This document shows, piece after piece, positions 1-8,135 of a stretch of DNA of 28,092 nt. This stretch comes from JAEUMD01 sp937950105. GTDB taxonomy: Bacteria > Pseudomonadota > Alphaproteobacteria > Rhizobiales > Hyphomicrobiaceae. The stretch spans positions 1-28,092 of the forward strand of contig DAISIT010000041.1 in the NCBI GenBank assembly GCA_036821845.1, read 5' to 3'. The notes beneath the pieces were generated by a model. That model made no database searches and had not been told where the DNA came from. It saw only the letters and a list, made by a program, of their open reading frames with translations. The position numbers and the translations under genes were made by a program. The number at the start of each line of letters is the position of its first letter. Position 1 is the first letter of the stretch.

Positions 1-1272
1 CATCTGCGCCTTCATGCCGGACGAGCCGAGGTACATCTCGGCGCGGATGCCGGCGGCACGGAGCTGTTGCGTGAGCTTCTGGTAGGTCGGCAGTTCGCCC
101 TTGTCCATGACCAGCACGACGACGGGGCCGCTGGCGTCTGCTTTGGCCGCGTCCTTTTTCAGCACCGCGAGTGCGGCCTGCAAACGCGAGACGCCGATGG
201 AGAAGCCGGTGGCGGGAACCTTCTGGCCGAGGAAGCGCTCGACGAGCCCGTCGTAGCGGCCACCGCCGCCGACCGAGCCGAAGCGCACCGCGTTGCCGTC
301 CTCGTCCTTCACCTGGAACGTCAGCTCCGCCTCGAACACGGGGCCGGTGTAATATTCGAGCCCGCGCACGACGGAGTAGTCGATCCGAATCCGGTCGCTG
401 TTGTACCCCGCGGCCTTCACGAGATCGCTAATCGCGCCGAGTTCTGCGAGACCGTCAATATAGAGTTGAGTCGGCTCAAACCCGCTGACACGTCTTGCGC
501 TAGCTCCCAAGTCATCGTCGGGCGGCGGCTGTGACACGTATGCAAGCAGCGCATCAATTTGTTCCGTGGCGAGGCCGGCCCCCTTGGTGAAGTCGCCCGA
601 TTGATCCTTTCTGCCCTGCCCGAGTAGTAGCGCGATGTCTTGTCGATCGAACTTGTCGAGCTTGTCGAGCGATCTCAAGACGGCCAATCGCTTGGCATCG
701 TCGGCCGGATCGACGCCGACCGACTGGATCATCCCATCGAGAACCTTGCGATTGTTGACCTTCACCACGTAGTCGCCGCGCGCGATGCCCAGCGCTTCGA
801 GCGTGTCCGCCGCGAGCATGCAGATCTCGGCGTCGGCCGCGATGCTCTCCGCGCCGACCGTATCGGCGTCGAACTGCGTGAACTGGCGGAAGCGCCCCGG
901 CCCCGGCTTCTCGTTGCGATAAACGAGGCCCGTCGCATAGCGGCGGAACGGCTTCGGCAGGGTCTGGAAGTTCTGCGCCACGTAGCGCGCCAGCGGCGCT
1001 GTCAGATCGTAGCGCAGCGAGAGCCACTGATCGTCCTCGTCGGTGAACGAGAATACGCCCTCGTTCGGCCGGTCCTGATCGGGCAGGAACTTGCCGAGCG
1101 CGTCGGTGTACTCGATCGAGGGCGTCTCCAGCGGCTCGAATCCGTAGCGCTCGTAGACGGCGCGGATCGTCTCCAGCATCGCGTTCGTCGCGCGCAGCTC
1201 CGCCGCCTCGATGTCGCGAAACCCTTTCGGCAGCCTGGCCTCGGGACCGGCGTTCTTGTTCGGCTTGGCCAT
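1..1272 (-). CDS. hisS: Histidyl-tRNA synthetase, 3' part missing at window edge
   Basis: Class II aminoacyl-tRNA synthetase that charges tRNA-His in the cytoplasm. The frame is open from the ATG at 1272 to base 1, giving about 424 residues; the C-terminal anticodon-binding part runs off the left edge. Visible family signatures are the class II motif 2 region (LVYRNEKPGPGRFRQF, about residues 118-133), the histidine-specific motif RGLEYYTGP and the glycine-rich GGGGRYDGL motif. The middle of the protein carries a stretch rich in Asp/Lys/Arg (RSLDKLDKLDRFDRQD), consistent with the longer alphaproteobacterial form of about 500 residues. A promoter-like sequence lies about 64 bases upstream. It is transcribed away from the GNAT gene, whose 3' end lies 136 bases upstream of its start. 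Confidence 0.97.
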   Translation of the reverse strand, partial: MAKPNKNAGPEARLPKGFRDIEAAELRATNAMLETIRAVYERYGFEPLETPSIEYTDALGKFLPDQDRPNEGVFSFTDEDDQWLSLRYDLTAPLARYVAQNFQTLPKPFRRYATGLVYRNEKPGPGRFRQFTQFDADTVGAESIAADAEICMLAADTLEALGIARGDYVVKVNNRKVLDGMIQSVGVDPADDAKRLAVLRSLDKLDKFDRQDIALLLGQGRKDQSGDFTKGAGLATEQIDALLAYVSQPPPDDDLGASARRVSGFEPTQLYIDGLAELGAISDLVKAAGYNSDRIRIDYSVVRGLEYYTGPVFEAELTFQVKDEDGNAVRFGSVGGGGRYDGLVERFLGQKVPATGFSIGVSRLQAALAVLKKDAAKADASGPVVVLVMDKGELPTYQKLTQQLRAAGIRAEMYLGSSGMKAQM

Positions 1273-1335
1273 GGCGTGTGCTGGATGCCTTCAGACGTTT
1301 GGCGGCCGGGCGCGGCCGTGGTTCGGTTCGCGCGC

Positions 1336-1364
1336 CTTATAGCGGATCGATGCGCGGGCCGCAA
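1336..1364 (-). promoter_or_regulatory. Candidate sigma-70-type promoter for hisS
   Basis: On the minus strand TTGCGG (1359-1364) and TATAAG (1336-1341) are separated by exactly 17 bases, about 64 bases upstream of the hisS ATG. The -10 element is a good match and the -35 matches in only the first three bases. It stands out as an AT-containing island in a very GC-rich gap. No transcription start data support it. Confidence 0.4.
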
Positions 1365-1408
1365 AGCCGCCATCCGCCCGCCCTCCCGGGCTCCGCCCGC
1401 CGCGATCA

Positions 1409-1591
1409 TCAGGCGTCGGCGGCGTCGGCCTCCGGCGTCGGGTGCGTGGCAGGCTTCGCCCCGCGCAGGCGGCGCACCAGCGCCAGCATGCGCGGGCTTT
1501 CCCGCAGCCGGCGGCGGGCGGCTGTGGCCGCCACCCGCGGCAGTGCGCGCCACGTCAGCGCCCGCTCGACATCGGCCAGTGGCTCGGCGGT
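1409..1591 (-). pseudogene. Severed 3' coding remnant of the GNAT gene, after an in-frame TGA
   Basis: Directly after the TGA at 1594-1592, the same reading frame stays open for 60 codons and ends in two consecutive TGA codons (1411-1409 and 1408-1406). These codons use G or C in the third position almost throughout, as the gene proper does. The translation (TAEPLADVERAL..., then ..LPRVAATAARRRLRESPRM) looks like the Arg-rich C-terminal helix typical of CelD-type acetyltransferases. I infer that it is the true C-terminus, cut off by a nonsense change or a base-call error. Read-through would give a protein of about 418 residues. Confidence 0.6.
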
Positions 1592-2665
1592 TCAGCCGAT
1601 CCAGCGTTTGAAGGGGTAGTCGCCGATGCCCATGTCGAACGAACGGACGCCGCGCGCCACCATGTGACGCATGGTCTCGATCACCACCAGCCGGCCAGGC
1701 GAGACGTGCTTCCAGTCGGCCCCCGCATCAGCGATGCGCAGCAGCGTGAAGGCGCCGGCGTGCTCGACGCCGTAGAGAATGGCGACGAAGCGGTCGCCCA
1801 CGCTGAGCGTGAAGATGCTGGCGAAAGGCGACGCGCCGTCTGCGTCTGCGAGCGCGAGGTCGCGGTAGAACCGGCTCAAGGCGGGATCGTCGAGCGCGTA
1901 GACGTGGCCCGCCTCGTTGTGGCGCATGCTCTGCCACGCTTCGAGTTGCGCATACGCCGCTCTGATCTCGTCCGGCGACGACGCGCGCTCGAAGCGGACC
2001 TCACCCTCGTCGGCGATGCGGCGGAAACAGCGCTCGGCTTCCTTGCGGTATTTCTTGCCGCGCGAAGCGATGAAAGCCTCGACCGTATCGGGCACCTGCA
2101 GGCGGTTGGCGACGAAGCGGCTGGCGCGCACGCCCGCCAGCATGACCAGCGGATTGACGCGGCCGGAGATCGCGTGCGGCATCTTCTCGAAGCGCAGCAG
2201 ATCGGCATCGCCGAGCGCGCGCGTGATCGCCACCAGCAGTGCAGTGCACGCTTGCGCGTCGGACGTCACCGAAGCGGAGGCCGGGCCGATCAGCGGCGCC
2301 TGATAATCGGCGACGCCGAGATCGGCGGTCTCGACGACACGCAAGCCGCCGACGCGGCGCACGGCGATGGGCAGCGCGACGATCAGCTCATGCGATGCGG
2401 CGTCCGTCACCCACAACAATTCGATCGACGCCGCGCGTGCCGGTGCCAGAGCCGCATCAAGCGCGGCGATCCATGCGGCGGACTGGAACGGCGTGGCCAC
2501 CGCTCCGGCCGCCTGCGCAGCGTCAAGGCGCGCGCGCACCCCTGCCGTCGTCACCCGCTCGACGGCGAAGCGCGGTTCGGCGCACGTGTCGGTCGGCAGG
2601 GCATACACGCGCAAGGCTCCTCGCTCGACGGCCAGATCGAATGGCGATGCCGCCTCGTTCGACAC
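1592..2665 (-). CDS. CelD/FemAB-like GNAT acetyltransferase, apparently truncated
   Basis: A 357-residue protein of the GNAT acyltransferase superfamily (BioF2-like/CelD type), often linked in alphaproteobacteria to cell-surface polysaccharide or peptidoglycan-type acyl transfer; the substrate here is unknown. Features of the family are a variable N-terminal half, the basic segment RGKKYRKEAERCFRR, and the C-terminal GNAT core with FDMGIGDYPFKRW just before the stop. The start is a GTG at 2663-2665 with AGGAG nine bases upstream. The frame stops at a TGA immediately after FKRWIG, exactly where homologues continue, and coding sequence in the same frame resumes behind it. It lies downstream of the cupin-like gene on the same strand, separated by about 220 bases of repeat-like sequence. 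The protein may be inactive or slightly shortened. Confidence 0.8.
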   Translation of the reverse strand: MSNEAASPFDLAVERGALRVYALPTDTCAEPRFAVERVTTAGVRARLDAAQAAGAVATPFQSAAWIAALDAALAPARAASIELLWVTDAASHELIVALPIAVRRVGGLRVVETADLGVADYQAPLIGPASASVTSDAQACTALLVAITRALGDADLLRFEKMPHAISGRVNPLVMLAGVRASRFVANRLQVPDTVEAFIASRGKKYRKEAERCFRRIADEGEVRFERASSPDEIRAAYAQLEAWQSMRHNEAGHVYALDDPALSRFYRDLALADADGASPFASIFTLSVGDRFVAILYGVEHAGAFTLLRIADAGADWKHVSPGRLVVIETMRHMVARGVRSFDMGIGDYPFKRWIG

Positions 2666-2722
2666 GAACTACTCCTGAACTCGCAACGCCGCCCGGCACG
2701 GTGCGTGAAGTGAAGTGAAGGC

Positions 2723-2740
2723 GAGGGGGCGAGCCCCCTC
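2723..2740. repeat. GC-rich stem-loop between cupin-like and GNAT genes
   Basis: GAGGGGGC and GCCCCCTC face each other as a compact inverted repeat (practically 7 bp with a CGAG loop). Just beside it, GTGAA is repeated three times at 2705-2719. There is no T-run, so an intrinsic terminator is doubtful. Confidence 0.4.
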
Positions 2741-2780
2741 GACCCCTCGACCCTGACGTGCGAGCCGCACCGCCACTTCT

Positions 2781-2803
2781 CCCTCTCCCCTCGGGGGAGA
2801 GGG
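2781..2803. repeat. REP-like intergenic palindrome
   Basis: CCCTCTCCCC (2781-2790) and GGGGAGAGGG (2794-2803) form a perfect 10-bp stem around a TCG loop. The palindrome and its flanks (ACTTCT on the left, TCGGGGTGAGGG on the right) match the widespread proteobacterial intergenic repeat that, when mistranslated, reads LTPTLSPEGRG. Such elements are usually multi-copy and non-coding, and may act in mRNA stability or serve as insertion targets. Multi-copy status in this genome cannot be seen from one window. Confidence 0.7.
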
Positions 2804-2887
2804 TCGGGGTGAGGGGGCCTTCATCGGGCGGAGCCTGAAATGCGGGGGCCAAGGGACCAATCCCCGGCCTTCGCTTCGCTGGGGCAC

Positions 2888-3823
2888 TCAAGCCGCGCGC
2901 GGCTCGATGTCGATGACCTGCCCGGGCGTCTGCGGGTCGAGACGGAACTCGACCGGGCGGCGCGCGCGGCGTGCCTTTTTCAACAGCCCCGAGCGGCGCA
3001 CGCCCGCCTGCAATGCTGCCTTGGCCCAGAAGCCGGGGCCCGAGGTCGCGACACTCTTCGGCGTCACGCCGAGCTTGTCGCGCAGGATGCCGTTGGCCAT
3101 GTTGATCATCTGCCGGCGGCGCACGTACTCGGTCCAGTATTCGGTGGTCATCGAGACGTTGAGGCAATCGAGGTTCTCGACGCGATGCGGCGCATTGAGC
3201 GGCCAGTGCAGCATCTCGCCGCCGCTGATCTCCATGACCATGGCATGTTCATCGTACCAGGGCTCGTAGGGCACATCGACCTCGACTTCGTAGAGGGCGA
3301 CGCGCTCGAGCTGCTCGTGCGTCAGGAACGGCGGCTTGTCGGGATAGAGGTAGACGCGCTTCTTGCCGTGCAGCTGCCACAGCGACTGGCCCGGCAGATC
3401 GATATGATAGTAAACCTGCGCGTTCGGCGACGAGATGAGGATGCCGGAGGTGCGCGCGTAGGTGTCGTAGCCCGGCACGTTGCGGCGCACTTCCTCGAAG
3501 ATCTCGTCGAGGATCTCGCGGTAGCGCTTGTCGACCTGACCGACGTTGCGCAGGTTGAGCCACATGCGGCCCTTGGAGATCGCATCGATGACCGAGGCGC
3601 CCGACATGCCGCCGATCTCGCCCTCGCGCCACAGGCGACGCTCCTTCTGCGCACCCATGTGCACCAGCGCGTACTGCTCGCGCGGGTAGCGGTCGACGAG
3701 GTCGGCCAGCGCTTCCATGCTGAACAGCGGATGATTGTGCAGGCGGTGCTCGAGGCGGAGCGGCGCGCTCGCCCACTTCTCGGTGTGCTCGGGCTGCCAG
3801 TTGGTGAAGATCGGCTCGGACAT
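2888..3823 (-). CDS. JmjC/cupin-like Fe(II)-dependent oxygenase-type protein
   Basis: A 311-residue protein with a cupin-8/JmjC-like core. The likely metal triad is visible: H140-I-D142 in the segment YYHIDLPGQSLWQLHGKK, and a distal H213 in NAPHRVEN. Lys154/155 after the HxD motif is where a 2-oxoglutarate carboxylate is often bound. This suggests an Fe(II)/2-oxoglutarate hydroxylase, but the substrate is unknown. The C-terminal 80 residues are basic and rich in Arg/Lys. I recall similar proteins in rhizobia near CelD-type acetyltransferases; here the acetyltransferase follows on the same strand. No good ribosome binding site precedes the ATG at 3823; no better start is obvious. Confidence 0.72.
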   Translation of the reverse strand: MSEPIFTNWQPEHTEKWASAPLRLEHRLHNHPLFSMEALADLVDRYPREQYALVHMGAQKERRLWREGEIGGMSGASVIDAISKGRMWLNLRNVGQVDKRYREILDEIFEEVRRNVPGYDTYARTSGILISSPNAQVYYHIDLPGQSLWQLHGKKRVYLYPDKPPFLTHEQLERVALYEVEVDVPYEPWYDEHAMVMEISGGEMLHWPLNAPHRVENLDCLNVSMTTEYWTEYVRRRQMINMANGILRDKLGVTPKSVATSGPGFWAKAALQAGVRRSGLLKKARRARRPVEFRLDPQTPGQVIDIEPRAA

Positions 3824-3837
3824 GACGCTACCAGAGG

Positions 3838-4062
3838 CTAGAGACCAATTTTCGCACGCGACCCCGGGGGGAGATCACGCCACAGCGACACGGGTGTCCC
3901 GTTTCGGAGCACCGCCAGGGCCGCATGGCGGCGCGGCTGCAGGCTCTCCGCGAACTCTGCAATCCGTGCGCCACCAGCTGAGACGATGCGCAGGAGAGTT
4001 CCGCTGCGGTTGCGACGGCACATCATAGCCCGGCTCTGCAGCAGACGGAATGGGCGGGACAT
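3838..4062 (-). other. Doubtful 74-codon open frame in the 3824-4092 gap
   Basis: The 269-base gap between the phosphatase and cupin-like genes holds an ATG frame of 74 codons (ends AKIGL-stop). It has no spaced ribosome binding site, mixed third-position composition and no family I recognise. A short palindrome (GACAC-GG-GTGTC, 3887-3898) lies within it. It may be a chance frame. Confidence 0.15.
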
Positions 4063-4092
4063 TCCCGTCAGGGCTGAACCGGCCGACGCACA

Positions 4093-5289
4093 TCACTCCG
4101 CGGGTGGGCGTCGGCCTGGCGGATGCCCGAACGGGCGCAACTTCGGCGCGTAGACCGCGCGCGCCGGCACCGACACGATCACACGCTCCGGCCAGCGCAG
4201 CGCCGTCAGCGCGCCGCCAAAACAGCAGCCGGTGTCGATGCAGAGCGTATTGTTCAGCCACTCGGCGGCGGCGACAGGCGTGTGCCCGTACACGATCGCC
4301 GGCTCACCGCGATAGTCGAGCGCCCAGTGGTAGCGCACGGGCAGACCGAAACGGTCCTTCTCGCCCGAGGTGTCGCCGTAGAGACAGAACTGGCGCACGC
4401 GGGGCGTGGCGCGACCGATCATCGGCTCGGCAATCCCCGCATGCGCGACCACGAGACGGCCGCCGTCGAGCCAGACGTGGCTCCACAGGCTCTTGATGAG
4501 GCGGCGCACCTCGTCGAGGGACGCCGGGCTCTCGCCTTCGAGATCACGCAGCGTCGCATCGAGGCCGTGGGTGATCGCCACCTTCTGCCCCTCGAGCCAA
4601 CGCAGGAACTTGACGTCGTGGTTGCCGGGGACGAGCAGCGCGCTGCCGTCGCCGACCATGCGCGCGACGATGCGCAACACGTCGGCGCTGCGCGGCCCCC
4701 GATCGACCAGATCGCCGACGAAGATGGCGCGGCGGCCCGCCGGCGCTTCGACGGAGACGGTGCGGTCCGGCTTGCTGCCGCTGAACGTCACGCGGTAGCC
4801 GAGCCGCACCAGCAGCTCCTCGAGTTCGTCGGCGCAACCATGCACGTCGCCGATGATGTCGAACGGCCCCGGCTCGTGGCGCAGGTCTGTCGGCATGCGT
4901 TCGCGCACGATGTGCAGCGCGTCGAGATCGCCGGCGGGGACGGCGAACACCTCGCGATAACCGTCAGCCTTCAGGCGCTGGTCGATCTTCGGCTCGTGCG
5001 CGAGCGCGTCCGGCATGAGAATCGCGAAGCGGCGCACATAGTTTTCTCGCGCCGCCGAAGCCAGCGCCACGCGCAGCTTGTGCGCCCCATGTGGCGCGCC
5101 GCCCTCGACGATGCAGGTCGTGCGCCCGGCGGCCGATCGTTCGGCGACCATCGCCACCATCGCCTCGGGATCGCCCTGATGCATGTCGATCACTTCGTCG
5201 CCCGCAAACAGCCGATGCGCCAGCGCGGCCGTCGCGTCACGCGCGCAGCCGTAGACGAGAACACAGGCGATTTCGGGAAGCCGGATCAT
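4093..5289 (-). CDS. Pnkp-like metallophosphatase with degenerate kinase domain
   Basis: A 398-residue protein. Residues about 139-370 form a PPP/PP2A-like two-metal phosphatase with every motif intact: GDVHG (147-151), GDLVDRG (192-198), GNHD (222-225), VAHAG (281-285) and YGHTP (334-338). The entry sequence, GPFDIIGDVHGC, is that of the phosphatase domain of bacterial polynucleotide kinase-phosphatase (Pnkp). Residues 1-138 follow the layout of the Pnkp kinase domain, including the R-x-E-x(n)-D-x-R-x-E-x-GPF linker, but the Walker A loop is absent: YGCARDATAA stands where GxxGxGKS should be. The C-terminal ligase domain of full Pnkp is also missing, and no Hen1 methyltransferase lies nearby. 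A phosphatase acting on RNA ends, nucleotides or phosphoproteins is possible. GGAG sits four bases before the ATG. Confidence 0.8.
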   Translation of the reverse strand: MIRLPEIACVLVYGCARDATAALAHRLFAGDEVIDMHQGDPEAMVAMVAERSAAGRTTCIVEGGAPHGAHKLRVALASAARENYVRRFAILMPDALAHEPKIDQRLKADGYREVFAVPAGDLDALHIVRERMPTDLRHEPGPFDIIGDVHGCADELEELLVRLGYRVTFSGSKPDRTVSVEAPAGRRAIFVGDLVDRGPRSADVLRIVARMVGDGSALLVPGNHDVKFLRWLEGQKVAITHGLDATLRDLEGESPASLDEVRRLIKSLWSHVWLDGGRLVVAHAGIAEPMIGRATPRVRQFCLYGDTSGEKDRFGLPVRYHWALDYRGEPAIVYGHTPVAAAEWLNNTLCIDTGCCFGGALTALRWPERVIVSVPARAVYAPKLRPFGHPPGRRPPAE

Positions 5290-5409
5290 GGTCTCCAGGG
5301 GAGCGGGGCCACAGCGAGGGCCGCGTTGGTGGCCCCGGCGTCGAGGGAACCGCAGCGCCTTGCGAGCGCTTACTCCAATTGCCGACGCTGCGGTAGGGAC
5401 TGTTACACT

Positions 5410-6774
5410 TCAGGAGCGGATGAAGGATTTGTAGTCGCGCTTCGGCTGCGGAACATCGGACACGTATTTCTCGAACGCTTCGAGGCCACGCGGCACCGGG
5501 CCGCCATAGGCCCAGTCCAGCAGCTCGATGGTGTGCACCACCGGCGTCTCCATGCCGCTGCCGATCTGCATGATGCAGCCGATGTTGCCGGCGGCGACGA
5601 CGTCGGGCTTGCGGCTGCGGATGTTCTTCACCTTGCGGTCGCGCAGCTCGCGCGCCATCTCCGGCTGCAGGATGTTGTAGGTGCCCGCGGAACCGCAGCA
5701 GATATGACCTTCCGGCACGTCGACGACCGTATAGCCGGCCGCATTCAGCAGCGCCTTAGGTTCCTCGGTGATGCGCTGGCCATGCTGCAGCGAGCACGCC
5801 GAATGGTAGGCGACGCGCAAGCTCGACCAGCGCACCGGCGGGCCGAGGTCGGAGCTGGCGATGAACTCGCTGATGTCTTTCGACAGGGCGGAAATGCGCT
5901 TGGCCTTTTCGGCGTAGGCGGCGTCGTGGCGCAGCATGTAGCCGTAGTCCTTGACCGTCGTACCGCACCCCGATGCGTTGATGACGATGGCGTCGATGGC
6001 GCCCTTCTCCATCTCGTGGGTCCAGGCATCGATGTTGCGCTTCGCCTGCGTGAGGGCGGCCGCTTCCTCGCCCATGTGATGCGTGAGCGCACCGCAGCAG
6101 CCCGCGCCGTTCGACACGATCACGTCGACGCCGCGCCTTGCCAACAGCCGGATGGTGGCGTCGTTGATATCCGGACGCAGCACCTGTTGCGCGCAACCGG
6201 CGAGCATGATGACCCGCGCCTTCCGCTCGGTCCTGGTGGCTGCGGTCCCCGGCCCCTTGAACTCGGACGACGGCGGCAGCGAGGCCGGGGCGAGTTCGAG
6301 CATCGCCGCCAGTTCCTTGAAGCCGAGCCGGCGCATCAGCGGCACGAACGGGCGGCCGAGCGGCGCCGTCTTCAGCGCGCGGCGAAAGCGATCCGGATAC
6401 GGCACCACGGCGGCGAGCAGCCGCCGCATCATGCGATCCTTGAGGCCGCGCTGCCCTGTCTCGGCGATGTGCACGCGCGCGTGGTCGACGAGGTGCATGT
6501 AGTCGACGCCGCCGGGGCAGGTGGACATGCACGACAGGCACGACAAACAGCGGTCGACGTGATGCTGCACCTCGGCGCTGGCGTCGCGGCCGCGCTCGAA
6601 CATGTCCTTCATCAGGTAGATGCGGCCGCGCGGGCTGTCGCGCTCGTCGCCGTTGACCACGTAGGTGGAGCAGACGGCGGTGCACAGGCCGCAATGCACG
6701 CAGCGGCGCAGGATGCGATCGACATCGGCGATACGCGGGTCGGCGAGTTGCTCAGGCGAGAAGTTCGTTTGCAT
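5410..6774 (-). CDS. glcF: Glycolate oxidase iron-sulfur subunit GlcF
   Basis: A 454-residue subunit of glycolate (2-hydroxyacid) oxidase that passes electrons from the flavoprotein subunits to the respiratory chain at the membrane. Two 4Fe-4S motifs are visible: C25-x2-C28-x2-C31-x3-C35 and C76-x2-C79-x2-C82-x3-C86-P. In the first, the usual Pro after the last Cys is Ser (CSTY), a mild deviation. Two CCG domains follow, with GAGCCGALTHHMG and HICCGSAGTYNI, each preceded by cysteine-containing partners (ASGCG, YHSACS). The start is the ATG at 6774; upstream reading in this frame is only antiframe of glcE. The gene is last in glcDEF, 59 bases behind glcE. Confidence 0.95.
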   Translation of the reverse strand: MQTNFSPEQLADPRIADVDRILRRCVHCGLCTAVCSTYVVNGDERDSPRGRIYLMKDMFERGRDASAEVQHHVDRCLSCLSCMSTCPGGVDYMHLVDHARVHIAETGQRGLKDRMMRRLLAAVVPYPDRFRRALKTAPLGRPFVPLMRRLGFKELAAMLELAPASLPPSSEFKGPGTAATRTERKARVIMLAGCAQQVLRPDINDATIRLLARRGVDVIVSNGAGCCGALTHHMGEEAAALTQAKRNIDAWTHEMEKGAIDAIVINASGCGTTVKDYGYMLRHDAAYAEKAKRISALSKDISEFIASSDLGPPVRWSSLRVAYHSACSLQHGQRITEEPKALLNAAGYTVVDVPEGHICCGSAGTYNILQPEMARELRDRKVKNIRSRKPDVVAAGNIGCIMQIGSGMETPVVHTIELLDWAYGGPVPRGLEAFEKYVSDVPQPKRDYKSFIRS

Positions 6775-6833
6775 CTCTTGCTCGGTTTGATCGCTTGGCG
6801 GGCAAACGGCGAACGGCGCCGCGAGGATCTGTC

Positions 6834-8057
6834 TCAAACACCCGCGTACATGCGGCCGGGGTTCAGGATGCCCTGCGGGTCGAACGCCGACTTGAGACCG
6901 CGCGTCAGGCGTTCGAGCGTCGGCGTCTGCGGCTGGAACACGTCGATGCTGGCGCGCACCTGCGGTTCGGCGCGGATCAGCGTCGCGTGTCCGCCGTGCA
7001 CGGCGATGGCGCGGCGGATGTCGGAAGAGCCGGCATCCGCGCTGGCCGGCACCTCGATCCAGACCAGGCCGCCCGACCAGTCGTAGTACGCGTTGGCAGC
7101 CGATACGTGCCGCGTGATCGCCTCGACCACCTTGGGGCCGTTGCGCGGCGCCGTCGAGATGCGCCACAGGCAGGTCGAGAGGTCGGCGACGATGCGCAGC
7201 TGGCGCAGCTCGCCCCAGAAGTTCTGCGTCTCGTTGTAGTCGAGTTCGATCGGCGCTCCATAGGCTTTCAGCGCATCGGCGAGCCGCTCCTTGCGATAGG
7301 CGACGGAGCCCGCAAAATGCTCGATGCGCACCGCCGTCAACGGGCGTCCGGGCGCAGCCAGCGAGATGTTGGAGAGGCGACGCACCAGTCCGGCCGTGAT
7401 GTGCGCGGTCCCCGAGACCTCGAACGGCGTGCCCATTGCCGCGCACAGCAGTTCGACGGCGATGTCGTCCGGCAGCCCCGGATAGACCAGCGTCGTTGCC
7501 GTTTCGGGCCACGGCAGCACCTTGAACGTCACCTCGGTCATCACCGCGAGCGTGCCCCAGCTTCCCGCGACGCCGCGCGCGAGATCATAGCCGGTGACGT
7601 TCTTCATCACGCGACCACCCGACTTGAAGACCTCCGCGCGACCGTTGACGCCCTTGATGCCGAGCAGATGATCGCGCGCGGCTCCGGCAACGACGCGGCG
7701 CGAACCCGACAGGTTGGAGGCGAACACCCCGCCGATGCTCTGCTGGCCGGCGTTGCCGCCGGTCGCCGGGCCGAGATCGATCGGCTCGAATGCCAGCATC
7801 TGCCCGTTGCCGGCGAGTTCGGCCTCGATCTGTGCCAGTGGCGTGCCGGTCTGCGCCGACATGACGAGTTCGGTCGGCTCATAGAGACGGATACCGCGCA
7901 TCGATTGCGTGGTGATGGTCGCCGCCGTCTGCATCGGCCGGCCGACGCGCGCCTTGGTGCGATTGCCGACGATCTCGATCGGCTGATTGCGGCTGGCGAA
8001 GCCGGCGATCATGCTCGCCAGCTCCCAGTCGGCCGCGGGTCTCAATGCTTCGTTCAT
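6834..8057 (-). CDS. glcE: Glycolate oxidase FAD-binding subunit GlcE
   Basis: A 407-residue flavoprotein subunit of the GlcDEF complex, needed with GlcD for glycolate oxidation. The N-terminal PCMH-type FAD-binding domain shows IEIVGNRTK, GNAGQQSIGGVFASNLSG and VMKNVTGYDLARGVAGSWGTL, all typical of GlcE. The C-terminus ends in the vanillyl-alcohol-oxidase-like FDPQGILNPGRMY motif shared by GlcD and GlcE. Length is close to the usual 350-410 residues. It lies between glcD (78-base gap) and glcF (59-base gap) on the same strand, so the three probably form one operon. Confidence 0.95.
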   Translation of the reverse strand: MNEALRPAADWELASMIAGFASRNQPIEIVGNRTKARVGRPMQTAATITTQSMRGIRLYEPTELVMSAQTGTPLAQIEAELAGNGQMLAFEPIDLGPATGGNAGQQSIGGVFASNLSGSRRVVAGAARDHLLGIKGVNGRAEVFKSGGRVMKNVTGYDLARGVAGSWGTLAVMTEVTFKVLPWPETATTLVYPGLPDDIAVELLCAAMGTPFEVSGTAHITAGLVRRLSNISLAAPGRPLTAVRIEHFAGSVAYRKERLADALKAYGAPIELDYNETQNFWGELRQLRIVADLSTCLWRISTAPRNGPKVVEAITRHVSAANAYYDWSGGLVWIEVPASADAGSSDIRRAIAVHGGHATLIRAEPQVRASIDVFQPQTPTLERLTRGLKSAFDPQGILNPGRMYAGV

Positions 8058-8135
8058 TGCGTTCTTGCCGCCCTCACCGCGCGCGCCCGGAGCGCACTGC
8101 GTTCTGCTTCCTGTTGCCGCTGCGATCTCGCCGCC

